From assembly GCA_013297885.1 (NCBI GenBank), contig JAAFIR010000006.1:1-64000 (forward strand): a stretch of DNA of 64,000 nucleotides, in the 5' to 3' direction. The notes under the pieces were generated by a model. It was not told the DNA's origin. It saw only the letters and a list, made by a program, of their open reading frames with translations, and ran no database searches. How positions within the stretch are numbered: position 1 is the first letter of the stretch; every line of letters starts with the position of its first letter. Source of the DNA: Leptospirales bacterium. GTDB taxonomy: Bacteria; Spirochaetota; Leptospiria; Leptospirales; Leptospiraceae. Position numbers and translations under genes: made by a program. Below, piece by piece: positions 55,587-64,000 of this stretch.

Positions 55587-58099
55587 TAAAATCTTACCTC
55601 CATTCCTAAATTGAAAAACGGGATGATTTGTCCAGAAGGTAGTCTCAGTGAATATGGATCTAATTGTGGTTGAGGATTTCTAAGTGAAAAAGGAGCTGTT
55701 GAAGAAAAATCTTCTTGAAGCACATTCTTGCGAATATATGTGTTTATAATTTCAAAATAAAGATTCATATATCCCCATTCATAATTTAAAAATTTATCAA
55801 AACGTAAATCTAATCGATGGTAAGCTTGTAATCTTCTTGAGTTTGTGTAATCGTTTGTGTAAGGATTGTCTGAATATTTTGGAGACCAAAAAGTTTGTCC
55901 ATTTGCAGGATTGCTAAATCTTCCTCCGTCATCTCCAACAACAGGGGTAAATGGATAAGCAGTTCTATAAAACCATCTTCCACCTATTTGGTATTCTTGA
56001 GTGATTCTCCAGCCATAAACAATATTTATTAAATGAGTTACATCAAAACCAGAAATGAGTTCTCTTGAATTTGGAAAAAGTGATCGAAGCCTTTGCTCAT
56101 CACCAGATAAAACAACAGATTTATTCGGGTCATAATCTCTGTTGTATAAATTATCATTTCTAAATGATTGAGACCATGTATAAGCAATCCAACCAAACCA
56201 ATCTTTTGTTCCGGGACGATTTGATTTTTTGATAAAAATTTCATAACCATGTGCCCAACCAGTTCCATTATTTGAATAATTCAATGGACGGTTTTGAACA
56301 AAGGGTCTTTGAATTCTTTGGAATCTATCTGGATTTAAACCAACTGGTTCAGAAATGAATGGATCTTGAACTATGATATCTTTAAATTCTTGTTTAAATA
56401 ATTCTGTTTTAAAAGTCCATTCTTCAGTGATTTGTTGTTCAACCCCACCACCATATTTAGTTGCTTTTTCAAAACGTATATTTGGGTTTCCAGATTCTTT
56501 AGAAATTGCACCATCAAAAAAAGGATAACGATAATAATCTCCAGCACCACCAAACACAGTTGTGCCTTTTAAAAAACCTTCAAATTTATAAGATACAACT
56601 GCTCTTGGCCCTAGCACACCTTGTCTAGAAATAGAAATATAATCATATCTTGCACCAGGATTAAATGAAAAATTTCCAAATTTAAAATTAAGTGTGCTGT
56701 AAGCGTTGTAATAACTTGCTGGAGATTTTTGAGAAATTTCTGCTCTTTCAAAGTCAGGATTTTGTGTATTGTAAATATTTGGACTTGGATTATTTGGATC
56801 TTTAACTCTTCCTGTAAAACCTGTTACATTATAACTGATTGCTCTAGCTTCTGTTCCAAATTCTACTTTTAAAAAATCTGCTGCATTCCAAGTTGCATCT
56901 TGCCTTATACCAGTGTAAGGAGCTTTTGCAGAAAAGTTTGCATCAAATGTTCCAAATCTTGCAGAAGTATTTATATAAGGTTCGTAGTTAATCAATGTTA
57001 AACGATTAGTAAATTTTGAACCCGGTGTCCATACATATCTCAGACCCATTGTTCTAAAACCTTGACCTGCATTTAGAGAAGAACCAGCAATTGAAGATAA
57101 TGCTTCTCTGGTTGGGTCATTCACTGGTCTAGTTGGGGCATTTAAAGAAAAAGAATCTTGTGCAGTTAAAGAAGTAAATGAGATTTGGTGTTGTGAATTA
57201 AAATTGTACACAATTTTGACATTCGAACTATTATAACGAGGAAGTCTAATTCCGTCTGGAACAAGTCCTGATTGCCCAAAAGTTCTATCTAGATAACCCA
57301 CTTTTCCACCAGCTGCAATAAAACCTTTTCCACCAAGTATTGGAGTTTGGTACATAGCTTGTCCAAGAAACAAAGACATATTAAAAGTACCTTGTGATTT
57401 TTTTACAGCATCTGTTGCTTCAATTTCAATAACACCACCTGTAGCATTTGCAAAATTTGCAGGATATGCTCCAGTGTAAATATCAATTGTTTTGATTAAA
57501 TCATTATGAATCACTGAGTTAAGAGAATCAAAATGATATGCATAAAAAATAGGTAAATCATCATAAAGATATGTGTTCGCATTACAAGGTGCACCCCTAA
57601 TAATAATTCCTCCAAAACAATTATTTGGTCCACCACCACCTGCAAATGGTGGAGGAGCAAAAACACCTGGTAAAGTAGCAAGTGCATTTAGTGCTTCACC
57701 AAAAGTTCCGGGCATTCTTTTGATTTCGTCATATCGGACTTTGTAACGAGAAAGAATCGTTTTGTCTTTTTGTCCTTCAACTAAAATTCCACCTTTTGGT
57801 TTATCAACTTTATCAGTATATAAAGTAATTTCTTCATTGTCCTGTGAAACCGATTTTTTGATTTCTTGAAATCCATTTGATCTTATAATTCTAAAAGTAT
57901 AATCTCCAGGTGCTGGAAGTTTTCCCTCAAAATAACCATTTTCATCTGTCTGAAATGCTTGTCCTGTTTCAAATACTTTTACAGGGAGATTTGCTTCTCC
58001 TTTATTTTGTTGCCTGCTAAACAATCTTCCTCTGAAACTCACTTCAGCAAAAAGACTAGTGCTAATTAATAATAAAATTGTATAAGTTAATTTTTTCAT
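55586..58099 (-). CDS. TonB-dependent receptor with CarboxypepD-like N-terminal domain
   Basis: 837-aa outer-membrane receptor. Signal peptide, then a carboxypeptidase-regulatory-like beta-sandwich (about 20-95; DENGYFEGKLPAPGDYTFRI), a short linker with GILVEGQ that may serve as TonB box, a plug domain (RMPGTFGEALNALATLPGVF, FGGIIIRGAPCNANTYLYDD) and a barrel ending in Phe (NLGMEVRF). Two cysteines flank the plug motif. It is sandwiched between two cysteine-rich lipoproteins and upstream of exbB/exbD/tonB, suggesting a dedicated uptake system. Substrate unknown. Confidence 0.92.
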   Translation of the reverse strand: MKKLTYTILLLISTSLFAEVSFRGRLFSRQQNKGEANLPVKVFETGQAFQTDENGYFEGKLPAPGDYTFRIIRSNGFQEIKKSVSQDNEEITLYTDKVDKPKGGILVEGQKDKTILSRYKVRYDEIKRMPGTFGEALNALATLPGVFAPPPFAGGGGPNNCFGGIIIRGAPCNANTYLYDDLPIFYAYHFDSLNSVIHNDLIKTIDIYTGAYPANFANATGGVIEIEATDAVKKSQGTFNMSLFLGQAMYQTPILGGKGFIAAGGKVGYLDRTFGQSGLVPDGIRLPRYNSSNVKIVYNFNSQHQISFTSLTAQDSFSLNAPTRPVNDPTREALSSIAGSSLNAGQGFRTMGLRYVWTPGSKFTNRLTLINYEPYINTSARFGTFDANFSAKAPYTGIRQDATWNAADFLKVEFGTEARAISYNVTGFTGRVKDPNNPSPNIYNTQNPDFERAEISQKSPASYYNAYSTLNFKFGNFSFNPGARYDYISISRQGVLGPRAVVSYKFEGFLKGTTVFGGAGDYYRYPFFDGAISKESGNPNIRFEKATKYGGGVEQQITEEWTFKTELFKQEFKDIIVQDPFISEPVGLNPDRFQRIQRPFVQNRPLNYSNNGTGWAHGYEIFIKKSNRPGTKDWFGWIAYTWSQSFRNDNLYNRDYDPNKSVVLSGDEQRLRSLFPNSRELISGFDVTHLINIVYGWRITQEYQIGGRWFYRTAYPFTPVVGDDGGRFSNPANGQTFWSPKYSDNPYTNDYTNSRRLQAYHRLDLRFDKFLNYEWGYMNLYFEIINTYIRKNVLQEDFSSTAPFSLRNPQPQLDPYSLRLPSGQIIPFFNLGMEVRF

Positions 58100-58100
58100 A

Positions 58101-58478
58101 TTACTTAAATTTATCCTTTACTGCTTGATTAAAATTCACCCACCAAGGAATATCACCTACATTATCTTTTTTATAAACCAATAGACAAGCTAAAGGATAG
58201 GTGCTGAGTGGACAGCTAGTTCTTGTTATAGCGATGCTACAGAGATTCAAATTTCGTTCTTGTACATCATTAAATAATATAAGAGGAGGTTGAGGAAGAA
58301 TTCTTCTTTCGCATAAAGAAGGATTTGCTTTGTTTACATCTCGACATTCTTCTTGGCATTTATTTGCTCGGAATTCTGCAGCAGCTCCAATTTGAGATTG
58401 TGCTTCCCATGCCGGTATTAGAGCTGGACCAGTGCAATTAAATAAAATAAAAATTAAGGAAAATACTTGTTTTATCAT
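58101..58478 (-). CDS. Small cysteine-rich lipoprotein
   Basis: 125 aa with a short signal peptide (MIKQVFSLIFILFNC). The mature part has CQEECRD, LCER, RNLNLCSI and two more cysteines. The RNLNLCSI segment matches RNLNICSV in the lipoprotein on the other side of the receptor. It overlaps the previous gene by four bases. No known domain. Confidence 0.65.
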   Translation of the reverse strand: MIKQVFSLIFILFNCTGPALIPAWEAQSQIGAAAEFRANKCQEECRDVNKANPSLCERRILPQPPLILFNDVQERNLNLCSIAITRTSCPLSTYPLACLLVYKKDNVGDIPWWVNFNQAVKDKFK

Positions 58479-58894
58479 TTTGATTTCTTTATTGTTTTTG
58501 TTTTGTTTTCGTCAGCAGCTTGTTCATCTTTTTTAAAGCTCACCACAGTCCCTTTAACTTTTAGAACTGAAATACTTCCAAGTGGAAAAACATTTTGGGT
58601 TTCTTTCCAAACATATACTTCAACCATGCTGTCTCCACCTGGAATTTTTTGAACTGCTTGGCTCATCGCATACTCAATGTTAAGCGGATTTGTAACAGGA
58701 AATAAACCCAAGAAAAAAAATGTAGAAGTTTCAGCTGAAGATTCACCTAAAACTTTGTAACCTTCATCACGAATGATTGTTGCACTTGGAATGATTTGGT
58801 TTTGACCTAAAGAAGTATTTCCACCTCCCAAAGCAGTGATGCAGCCCATACAACAAAACAAAGATAAACTAACGAGTTTTTTTATTTGGAACAT
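58475..58894 (-). CDS. TRL-like lipoprotein A
   Basis: About 139 aa with lipobox ending CMGC. Later features (EGYKVLGESSAETSTFFFLG; NIEYAMSQAVQKIPGGDSMV) resemble small TRL-like lipoproteins. Plan and spacing resemble the next upstream gene, so the two look like distant paralogues. It overlaps both neighbours. ATG at 58894 is chosen over one six codons upstream because it opens the signal peptide. Confidence 0.6.
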   Translation of the reverse strand: MFQIKKLVSLSLFCCMGCITALGGGNTSLGQNQIIPSATIIRDEGYKVLGESSAETSTFFFLGLFPVTNPLNIEYAMSQAVQKIPGGDSMVEVYVWKETQNVFPLGSISVLKVKGTVVSFKKDEQAADENKTKTIKKSK

Positions 58895-59237
58895 TTTGAA
58901 CTTCTTCTTCAAATTTTACTGCTTCTGCGTTTATATGTAATCTATGCCATGTTAAGAATAAAAAAATCCTTCTATCTTGCCAATATTTGATATTGATCAA
59001 TGCATCAGCTTCATTTTCGCTAAGAGCATCTTTTACCATTTCGTTAATTGGAGGAACAGAATAAGCTACTCCAATAATTCCTATATCAAAAGCTCTCCAA
59101 GTTCTTTCTTTGTCGACTACTGCAATCACTTTGTATTTTTTGTTTATGATTGGAATATTGCTTGTAGCAAGACCAGCGTTTGAACTTGCACAGTTTAGCA
59201 AAAAAACTAAACTGAATATAAATAAAATTTGTTTCAT
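58869..59237 (-). CDS. TRL-like lipoprotein B
   Basis: 122 aa with lipobox ending LLNC. Motifs NKKYKVIAVVDKERTWRAFD and MVKDALSENEADALINIKYW parallel those of lipoprotein A. It overlaps the regulator gene by four bases. No function known. Confidence 0.6.
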   Translation of the reverse strand: MKQILFIFSLVFLLNCASSNAGLATSNIPIINKKYKVIAVVDKERTWRAFDIGIIGVAYSVPPINEMVKDALSENEADALINIKYWQDRRIFLFLTWHRLHINAEAVKFEEEVQNVPNKKTR

Positions 59238-59728
59238 GATTTGTTACCTTTTTTTTTGTTTTTAATTAATAATTCCATTATTAAGTCGTTTTCAATTTGA
59301 GCTGCTGATTTTAAAATTTCTAAATCTTTTGTTTTGATATTGTTTCGTTTCATTGCTCCAATACAATCTTCTAATAATTCTATAAAAAATTGATTGATGG
59401 AGTGTTTTGCTTTTTGACCTTTTAGACAATCATAATCTGTAAATTTGTAATAAGTTTTTCTATCACCGGGATAACGAATTTCTTCAACACCAGAATTTAG
59501 TATTAATTTTAAATTTACTGAAATGGAAGCCTTACTAATTTGAAGAATGTTTTGAATGTCTTCTGTAGTTAAAGGAGCATCCATTATGATCAATAATCCA
59601 AAAATTTGACCACCAATTCTCTGAAGTCCATAGTTTTCATAAAATCTTCCCATCTTAATTACAAAATTCATCATCTCTTGATTGATTTTAAAAATTTCTT
59701 TTTTTTCGGTTTTGGTTGAATTTTTCAT
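59234..59728 (-). CDS. GbsR/MarR-family transcriptional regulator
   Basis: About 164 aa with a winged helix (RIGGQIFGLLIIMDAPLTTE, DIQNILQISKASISVNLKLI) followed by helices, matching GbsR-type MarR proteins. It is the first gene of the receptor-lipoprotein operon and probably regulates it. The ATG at 59728 is preferred; an upstream TTG frame overlaps a likely -35 (TTGACT at 59771-59776 on the minus strand). Confidence 0.82.
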   Translation of the reverse strand: MKNSTKTEKKEIFKINQEMMNFVIKMGRFYENYGLQRIGGQIFGLLIIMDAPLTTEDIQNILQISKASISVNLKLILNSGVEEIRYPGDRKTYYKFTDYDCLKGQKAKHSINQFFIELLEDCIGAMKRNNIKTKDLEILKSAAQIENDLIMELLIKNKKKGNKS

Positions 59729-59841
59729 AAATTTTGTAATTTCAGTAAATACTAAAAATTCAGAATATTTAGTCAATTAAAAAATTATATTTATTTAGTA
59801 ATTTTATAATCAATATTTAACTCCCAAATTACTCAATACAA

Positions 59842-59968
59842 GGGTTAGGGATTGAAGCGTTTCTGAATAGCCTCGGACTTTAGGGAGAGGTTATTCAGAA
59901 GTAGCGTAAAGCCCGACCGTTTTGTTAATGAAAATTTTTAATTTTAAATTAACAAAACGGGAACTCCC
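59842..59968 (+). repeat. Structured repeat element E10
   Basis: The outer helix is GGGTT with AACTC (one wobble pair) and the inner helix is GGG with CCC. The first hairpin has TTCTGAATA/TATTCAGAA arms like E2 and E7. The second hairpin is CCGTTTTGTTAAT paired with ATTAACAAAACGG. It lies between the Bat operon end and the regulator gene. Confidence 0.85.
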
Positions 59969-59976
59969 AGAAAAAT

Positions 59977-61014
59977 TTATTCCAAAGAATTTTTAGTGTT
60001 TGTAAAAATCTTTTTCTCCAAATAAAACATATCAAATAAAATTAGTAGTAACGCAAAAAATAAAAAGTATTGGTAACCATCTTTTCGATTCAAATTATTA
60101 ATTTCAGTATTTGTATTTTTTTCCATATCAGAAATTTTATTTAAGATTGATTCTTCTGGATTAGAAGTGCTAGAAAGTAAAACTAAATCTGCATTATTTT
60201 GAGAAGCTAGTTTGTATAAAAAATCTTTATCTAGTTTTGTGATGACTAGTTCAGGGTCTTTTGGATCTTTTAGTAAATCACCTTTTTTAGTGAGATAACC
60301 TTCTTGTCCTGAATTTGGATTTTTATAATAAATTGGTGCACCTTCTTCAGTGCCAAGACCCCAAACTAAAACATCAGCATTTAACTTGTCCCCCACTCCA
60401 CCTTTGATGTCTTCACCATCCGTTACTATCACCACCAAACGATTTCGTTTTACTTTTGTACTTTTTAAAATTTCATTTGCTTTGGAAATTGCTTTTTCAA
60501 TATTAGTTCCCATACTTGAAACCATATTTGTATCCATTCCTTTGATATAATCTTCAAATGAAGCAAGATCAGAAGTCATAGCAGAATATAAAAAAGGAGA
60601 ATTTGCAAAAACAACTAATCCAAGTCTATTTCCTTTTAAATTAGGAAGAGCAGACAAAACAGAAATTTTAAATTTTTCAAGTCTTGTTGGAGCTGTATCA
60701 ATTGAGTTCATAGACAAACTCACATCTACTAAAAATAAAATATCAACACCTTTATTTTCAGATTCTTCTTTTTCAGAAAGTTTTTCAAAACTTGGATTTA
60801 AAATTGAAATGATTAGTAATATAGTTATTAATCCACGAATTAAAAAACGAAAATAAATATTTTTTTTGTTCGTAATTTTTAAATCTAAATTTGGATACAC
60901 TTCTTTTAAAATTTCTACTTCTTGGTTTTGGATAAATTTTGAATACAAATAATAAATAAAACTTATAGCAAAAATGAGTATCAATAAAATTGAGAAAAAA
61001 TTTATATTCTTCAT
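59977..61014 (-). CDS. batB: BatB-like von Willebrand factor A membrane protein
   Basis: 345 aa with three membrane helices and a vWA domain between the second and third: MIDAS motif [19 protein letters not shown] and the DGEDI region. No batC or batD gene follows; the operon ends at element E10. Bat proteins are linked to aerotolerance and oxidative stress in Bacteroides and Leptospira. It overlaps batA by four bases. Confidence 0.85.
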   Translation of the reverse strand: MKNINFFSILLILIFAISFIYYLYSKFIQNQEVEILKEVYPNLDLKITNKKNIYFRFLIRGLITILLIISILNPSFEKLSEKEESENKGVDILFLVDVSLSMNSIDTAPTRLEKFKISVLSALPNLKGNRLGLVVFANSPFLYSAMTSDLASFEDYIKGMDTNMVSSMGTNIEKAISKANEILKSTKVKRNRLVVIVTDGEDIKGGVGDKLNADVLVWGLGTEEGAPIYYKNPNSGQEGYLTKKGDLLKDPKDPELVITKLDKDFLYKLASQNNADLVLLSSTSNPEESILNKISDMEKNTNTEINNLNRKDGYQYFLFFALLLILFDMFYLEKKIFTNTKNSLE

Positions 61015-61946
61015 AAATAATACCTAAAAAATCTAGCACGAATTAAAAAGTCTAAAATTAAAATCAAAATTGCAGGAATTAAAAAATTCAAATAATGGGA
61101 CTGTATAAAGTTTTTTGGTTTTGCATCTAGAACATCTCTTTCAAGAGAATCAATTTCAGAAAAAATAGTTTCCAATTCATCTTCATCTGTTGCTCTAAAA
61201 AATTTTCCTTTTGTATTATTTGAAATTTCATTCAAAATAGCAAAATCAGTTTCAAATTGTGTATCTTTTCCGATACCAATAGAATAAATTTTTATCTCAA
61301 AAGTATTTGCAATTTCACTTGCAGTTTTTGGATCAATTTTTCCGGCATTGGATGCACCGTCAGTGAGTAAAATCATCAGCTTTGATTTTGCTTTGGAATT
61401 TTTTAATCTCTGAGTTGCAAGAACCACAGCATCACCAATTGCAGTTCCTTGTTCATCTATAATTGTTCCATCAATATCTTTCAGAATTTCAATTAATGAA
61501 TCTTTGTCAGAGCTGATGGGAGCTTGAAGATATGCAGCACCTGAAAAAGCAGCAATTCCAATTCTATCTAATTTTCGTTTTGAAATAAAACTTTCGATGA
61601 TTCGTTTAGCAGCGATTAAACGATTTGGGCTTAGGTCTCTTCCTTGAACCATTGAACCAGACACATCCAGTGCAATTAAAATATCCACACCTTTTGTTTC
61701 GTCTGGTAAAAATTCAATTTTGTTACTTGGTCCTGAAATCGCCAAAATCAAAAGAAATATTGAGATGAATTTTAAAAAAGGAAAATAAAATTGTAAATAA
61801 TATAAAAAAGAATATTTTGTATTTGAAATTTGGGTTCCAAGATTTAGTTCTAATTTTAATTTATAAAATCCTTTTTTATAATAAAAATAAATTAATAGAA
61901 TTAAAATTGGGATTAAAATTAAAAAATAAGGTCTTTCAAAATTCAT
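61011..61946 (-). CDS. batA: BatA-like von Willebrand factor A membrane protein
   Basis: 311 aa. N-terminal membrane helices, then a vWA domain with [28 protein letters not shown] and [14 protein letters not shown], and a C-terminal membrane helix. It likely forms a complex with BatB in the inner membrane. Overlaps its neighbours by four bases on each side. Confidence 0.88.
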   Translation of the reverse strand: MNFERPYFLILIPILILLIYFYYKKGFYKLKLELNLGTQISNTKYSFLYYLQFYFPFLKFISIFLLILAISGPSNKIEFLPDETKGVDILIALDVSGSMVQGRDLSPNRLIAAKRIIESFISKRKLDRIGIAAFSGAAYLQAPISSDKDSLIEILKDIDGTIIDEQGTAIGDAVVLATQRLKNSKAKSKLMILLTDGASNAGKIDPKTASEIANTFEIKIYSIGIGKDTQFETDFAILNEISNNTKGKFFRATDEDELETIFSEIDSLERDVLDAKPKNFIQSHYLNFLIPAILILILDFLIRARFFRYYL

Positions 61947-62752
61947 TTTATTAACCTAGTCCAATAATCAAATAGTGCAATTGCTTTTAATTGTGGAATA
62001 CTTTCTTCATTTGGCATATACTTTACTGAATTAAAATAAGATTCCATTGTTAAAATTTCTAAATTAGAAACAGAAAATTTTTCCATTAAAATTTCATTTA
62101 ATTCTTTTTGGGTAAAATGTTGGATTGGATAATTTAACTTTAATTCAATTCTTTCTTTGATATAAGAGGATAACAAAAATATAAATTCTTTGTGAGGAAT
62201 TTCTTGGTTTTTTAACAAAGAAACTAATTTGGATTGATACGTTTCTTCTACTTCTTTATCCAAAACAGAAATTGAATCTGCATCTAGTCTTCCTCGTTTT
62301 AATTTTTTGGATTTTAAAAAATATCCTAGTAAAACAGTTAAACCAATTGCAAGTAAAATTAATAGGATTAATCTGTTCCAATAATTTCCTGAAAAACTAA
62401 TTGGTGATTTTATATCGATTTGTTCTTTTTCATTTTCTAAACTAGTTTCAATTTCGATTTCTAAACTAGTTTGAAAATTTTTACACTGAATTGGAACTTT
62501 AAATTTTCCAGATTTATAAAATGCTATTTGTAAACTGACTAAATCTTCACCAATATTTAGTTCTAAAATTTCTGCATATGGAGTTTCTTTATCCATTAAA
62601 AAATCTTTAGCTGGAATTTTGCATTCTGAAGTTTTGATATTAGTTAGTGAATAATTAATTAATTCTCCAACCAAAGCTCTTGGTTTTGAAAACTTTTCTA
62701 TTGGATCTGAAAATACATTTAAACAAAATAGTAAAATAAATAAAAATTTCAT
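61943..62752 (-). CDS. Bat-operon membrane protein with periplasmic N-terminal domain
   Basis: 269 aa with a signal peptide, a beta-rich periplasmic domain, one membrane helix (about residues 128-146, LILLILLAIGLTVLLGYF) and a helical cytoplasmic tail. This is the position and plan of the DUF4381/BatD-like protein in other Bat operons. It overlaps the DUF58 gene by four bases. Confidence 0.65.
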   Translation of the reverse strand: MKFLFILLFCLNVFSDPIEKFSKPRALVGELINYSLTNIKTSECKIPAKDFLMDKETPYAEILELNIGEDLVSLQIAFYKSGKFKVPIQCKNFQTSLEIEIETSLENEKEQIDIKSPISFSGNYWNRLILLILLAIGLTVLLGYFLKSKKLKRGRLDADSISVLDKEVEETYQSKLVSLLKNQEIPHKEFIFLLSSYIKERIELKLNYPIQHFTQKELNEILMEKFSVSNLEILTMESYFNSVKYMPNEESIPQLKAIALFDYWTRLIK

Positions 62753-63576
62753 GCAATTAAAAACCGAATTAATTCCTTTGTTAAATTAGAATTTGTTCTT
62801 AAATCTAAAATTGAATTCCTAAAAGTTTCTTTTAAAATCTTAGAATCTTTTTTAAAACTAGAATTATAATGCGATCCAATTTTGGTTTCTTTATTTAATA
62901 TAAAAAAGTTTTTTAAAAATTTTTCACCCACATCTTCTTCAATTGGATCAAAAATCCGAACTGCATAAATTTCATGTAAATCAAAAACTGATTTTAAATG
63001 TTCTAGTGAAATCATTTCATTAAAATCACTTAAAATATAAGTTATCGAATTTTTTTTAGCTCGATTTTTTAAATATTCAAATGGAACAAGATGATTTGTT
63101 TTGTCGAAAAATTCAGTATCATAAATTTCTTTTAAAAATTTATATGCCATTGATTTTGTTTTGATATTTTTTTTTAGATGATGAATTTCTGTTGAGTATG
63201 GATAAATGTTCACTCTATCACCAGAACTAATACCAAGCAAAGTAAAAAATGCAAGAAGTTGAAATGCAATAAAAAATTTACTTCTATCATTGGATGCTTT
63301 AAAGTTCATCGAAGAAGACACATCCAAAAAAAGATTAATTTCTCGGTCTGTTTCTTCATGAAAAACTTTTACATAAACATCATTCATTTTTGAAGTTACA
63401 TTCCAATCTATAAACCTGATATCGTCTCCATAAGAATAAAGTCTAGATTCTTTAAAATCCATTCCTCTTCCCATTCTATGTAAAATTGTTTTTCCAACTC
63501 GCGGGGATATAGATTTTTTTTTGTATTTTAATTCCAATTCCAAAATTAATTTTTCTAGTTCTTTTAAAATTATCAT
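62749..63576 (-). CDS. DUF58 family protein of the Bat operon
   Basis: 275 aa. The DUF58 signature is present: YSYGDDIRFIDWNVTSKMND, KVFHEETDREINLFLDVSSS with a vWA-like MIDAS (DVSSSM). Family members act with a MoxR ATPase, which should be the next gene upstream but lies outside the window or is absent. First gene of the four-gene operon seen here. Confidence 0.88.
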   Translation of the reverse strand: MIILKELEKLILELELKYKKKSISPRVGKTILHRMGRGMDFKESRLYSYGDDIRFIDWNVTSKMNDVYVKVFHEETDREINLFLDVSSSMNFKASNDRSKFFIAFQLLAFFTLLGISSGDRVNIYPYSTEIHHLKKNIKTKSMAYKFLKEIYDTEFFDKTNHLVPFEYLKNRAKKNSITYILSDFNEMISLEHLKSVFDLHEIYAVRIFDPIEEDVGEKFLKNFFILNKETKIGSHYNSSFKKDSKILKETFRNSILDLRTNSNLTKELIRFLIA

Positions 63577-63595
63577 ATTAAATTAATTCCATTTC

Positions 63596-63859
63596 TTGGG
63601 CGAATTTTTTTACACCTAACCCCCCGTCCCCTTCCCTGAGAGGGAAGGGGTGAATCGTTGTTAGTTGCTATAATCAAATCATTTGGGGTTAGGTGTAAAA
63701 AAAACGGGCTATTCGCTACTACTTTTGAAAAATGGGAGACAGTGGGTTTTAACCCACTGCCCTGTTTCAAAAGAAACGTCCTTTCTTTTGGCATTGCCTC
63801 TGGCTGCCAAAAGCCCATTCTTCGCTTCCAAGAGGTCGCTCGAATATTATCCCTTTCGC
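63596..63859 (-). repeat. Structured repeat element E11 (enlarged)
   Basis: On the minus strand the outer helix is GCGAA with TTCGC and the inner helix is GGG with CCC. Both hairpin arms are expanded. The first contains the CAGTGGGTT palindrome and a TTTGGC/GCCAAA stem. The second starts TTTTTTTTACACCTAACCCC and ends GGGGTTAGGTGTAAAAAAA. It lies upstream of the DUF58 gene. Confidence 0.75.
63740..63759. repeat. CAGTGGGTT-type palindrome, copy 3
   Basis: CAGTGGGTTTTAACCCACTG, identical to the copy at 54859, nested inside the first hairpin of E11. Confidence 0.7.
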
Positions 63860-63897
63860 TCGCTCCCGAAAAAATTTCTCGAAATCGAGCAGCGAAA

Positions 63898-64000
63898 GCG
63901 ATAGAGATGCTAAAGACCCGAAGGGGAGTATATGAAAATATTCTTATATAATTTTTTATATATAAAGAATTATTCATTTTCATATACTCGGAACTCTTTA
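63898..64000 (+). repeat. Structured repeat element E12, cut by the window end
   Basis: It begins GCGAT-A-GAG-AT, the same opening as E3. It has a first hairpin AGTATATGAAAAT...ATTTTCATATACT, and the inner partner CTC-GG at 63987-63991. The second hairpin and outer partner would lie beyond the window. It is divergent from E11. Reading frames across 63577-64000 are not real genes. Confidence 0.55.

Noticed and set aside
63573-63983. Minus-strand frame of 136 aa, plus overlapping plus-strand frames, near the right edge
   Set aside because: All are read-throughs of E11 and E12; the frame survives only because the arms are GC-richer.

Overview
The window is about 70% A+T by eye. It carries Gram-negative, double-membraned genes: TonB/ExbB/ExbD, two TonB-dependent receptors and many lipoproteins with loose spirochaete-like lipoboxes ending in SC or NC. 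Gene style and content point to an AT-rich spirochaete, most likely in or near the Leptospiraceae. This includes a DUF58/BatA/BatB operon, a HAMP-SpoIIE-TPR phosphatase, a DUF3332 lipoprotein, and dense operons with ATGA or TAATG overlaps. The assignment is inference; no rRNA or other marker gene is present, and I found no tRNA.

Layout. 0.3-12.4 kb: apt; a membrane ATPase-domain regulator; a periplasmic protease / pseudoprotease / MORN-lipoprotein operon; a TerC-family protein; asd, an unknown 648-aa protein and pyk in an overlapping chain. 12.6-22.3 kb: a fused SGNH-MBOAT acyltransferase, then a three-gene operon (SpoIIE-type phosphatase, ABC_sub_bind-TPR protein, TonB-dependent receptor). 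23.3-32.1 kb: an amidohydrolase lipoprotein; a ferredoxin-metH operon; an AbiE-type toxin-antitoxin pair translationally joined to hemL. 32.2-39.7 kb: a nucleotide-sugar dehydratase, a STAS/zinc-ribbon protein, a degenerate AddB/RecC-like protein and small secreted proteins. 39.9-46.1 kb: a DesT-like regulated fatty-acid desaturase system, a chemoreceptor, and a RelBE-type pair next to a truncated PIN gene. 46.6-51.8 kb: a nine-repeat lipoprotein and a beta-propeller lipoprotein. 51.8-59.7 kb: a TonB system with duplicated tonB genes around a Uma2 nuclease, plus a receptor with cysteine-rich lipoproteins and a GbsR/MarR regulator. 60-63.6 kb: a Bat operon.

The most striking feature is a family of at least 12 dispersed structured elements, about one per 5 kb, on both strands. 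All share one layout: a 5-bp outer helix, A, a 3-bp helix, AT, a variable hairpin, AG, the partner of the 3-bp helix, G, a second variable hairpin, the partner of the outer helix, then CC. Both short helices change sequence between copies while keeping their pairing, and the hairpin arms are almost wholly different but self-complementary. This is strong covariation for a folded RNA or single-stranded DNA. The family may correspond to the Flavo-1 RNA motif, which I recall being reported from Flavobacteria and some spirochaetes; this was not checked. One copy lies in frame inside the signal-peptide region of a lipoprotein gene, which suggests the elements move.
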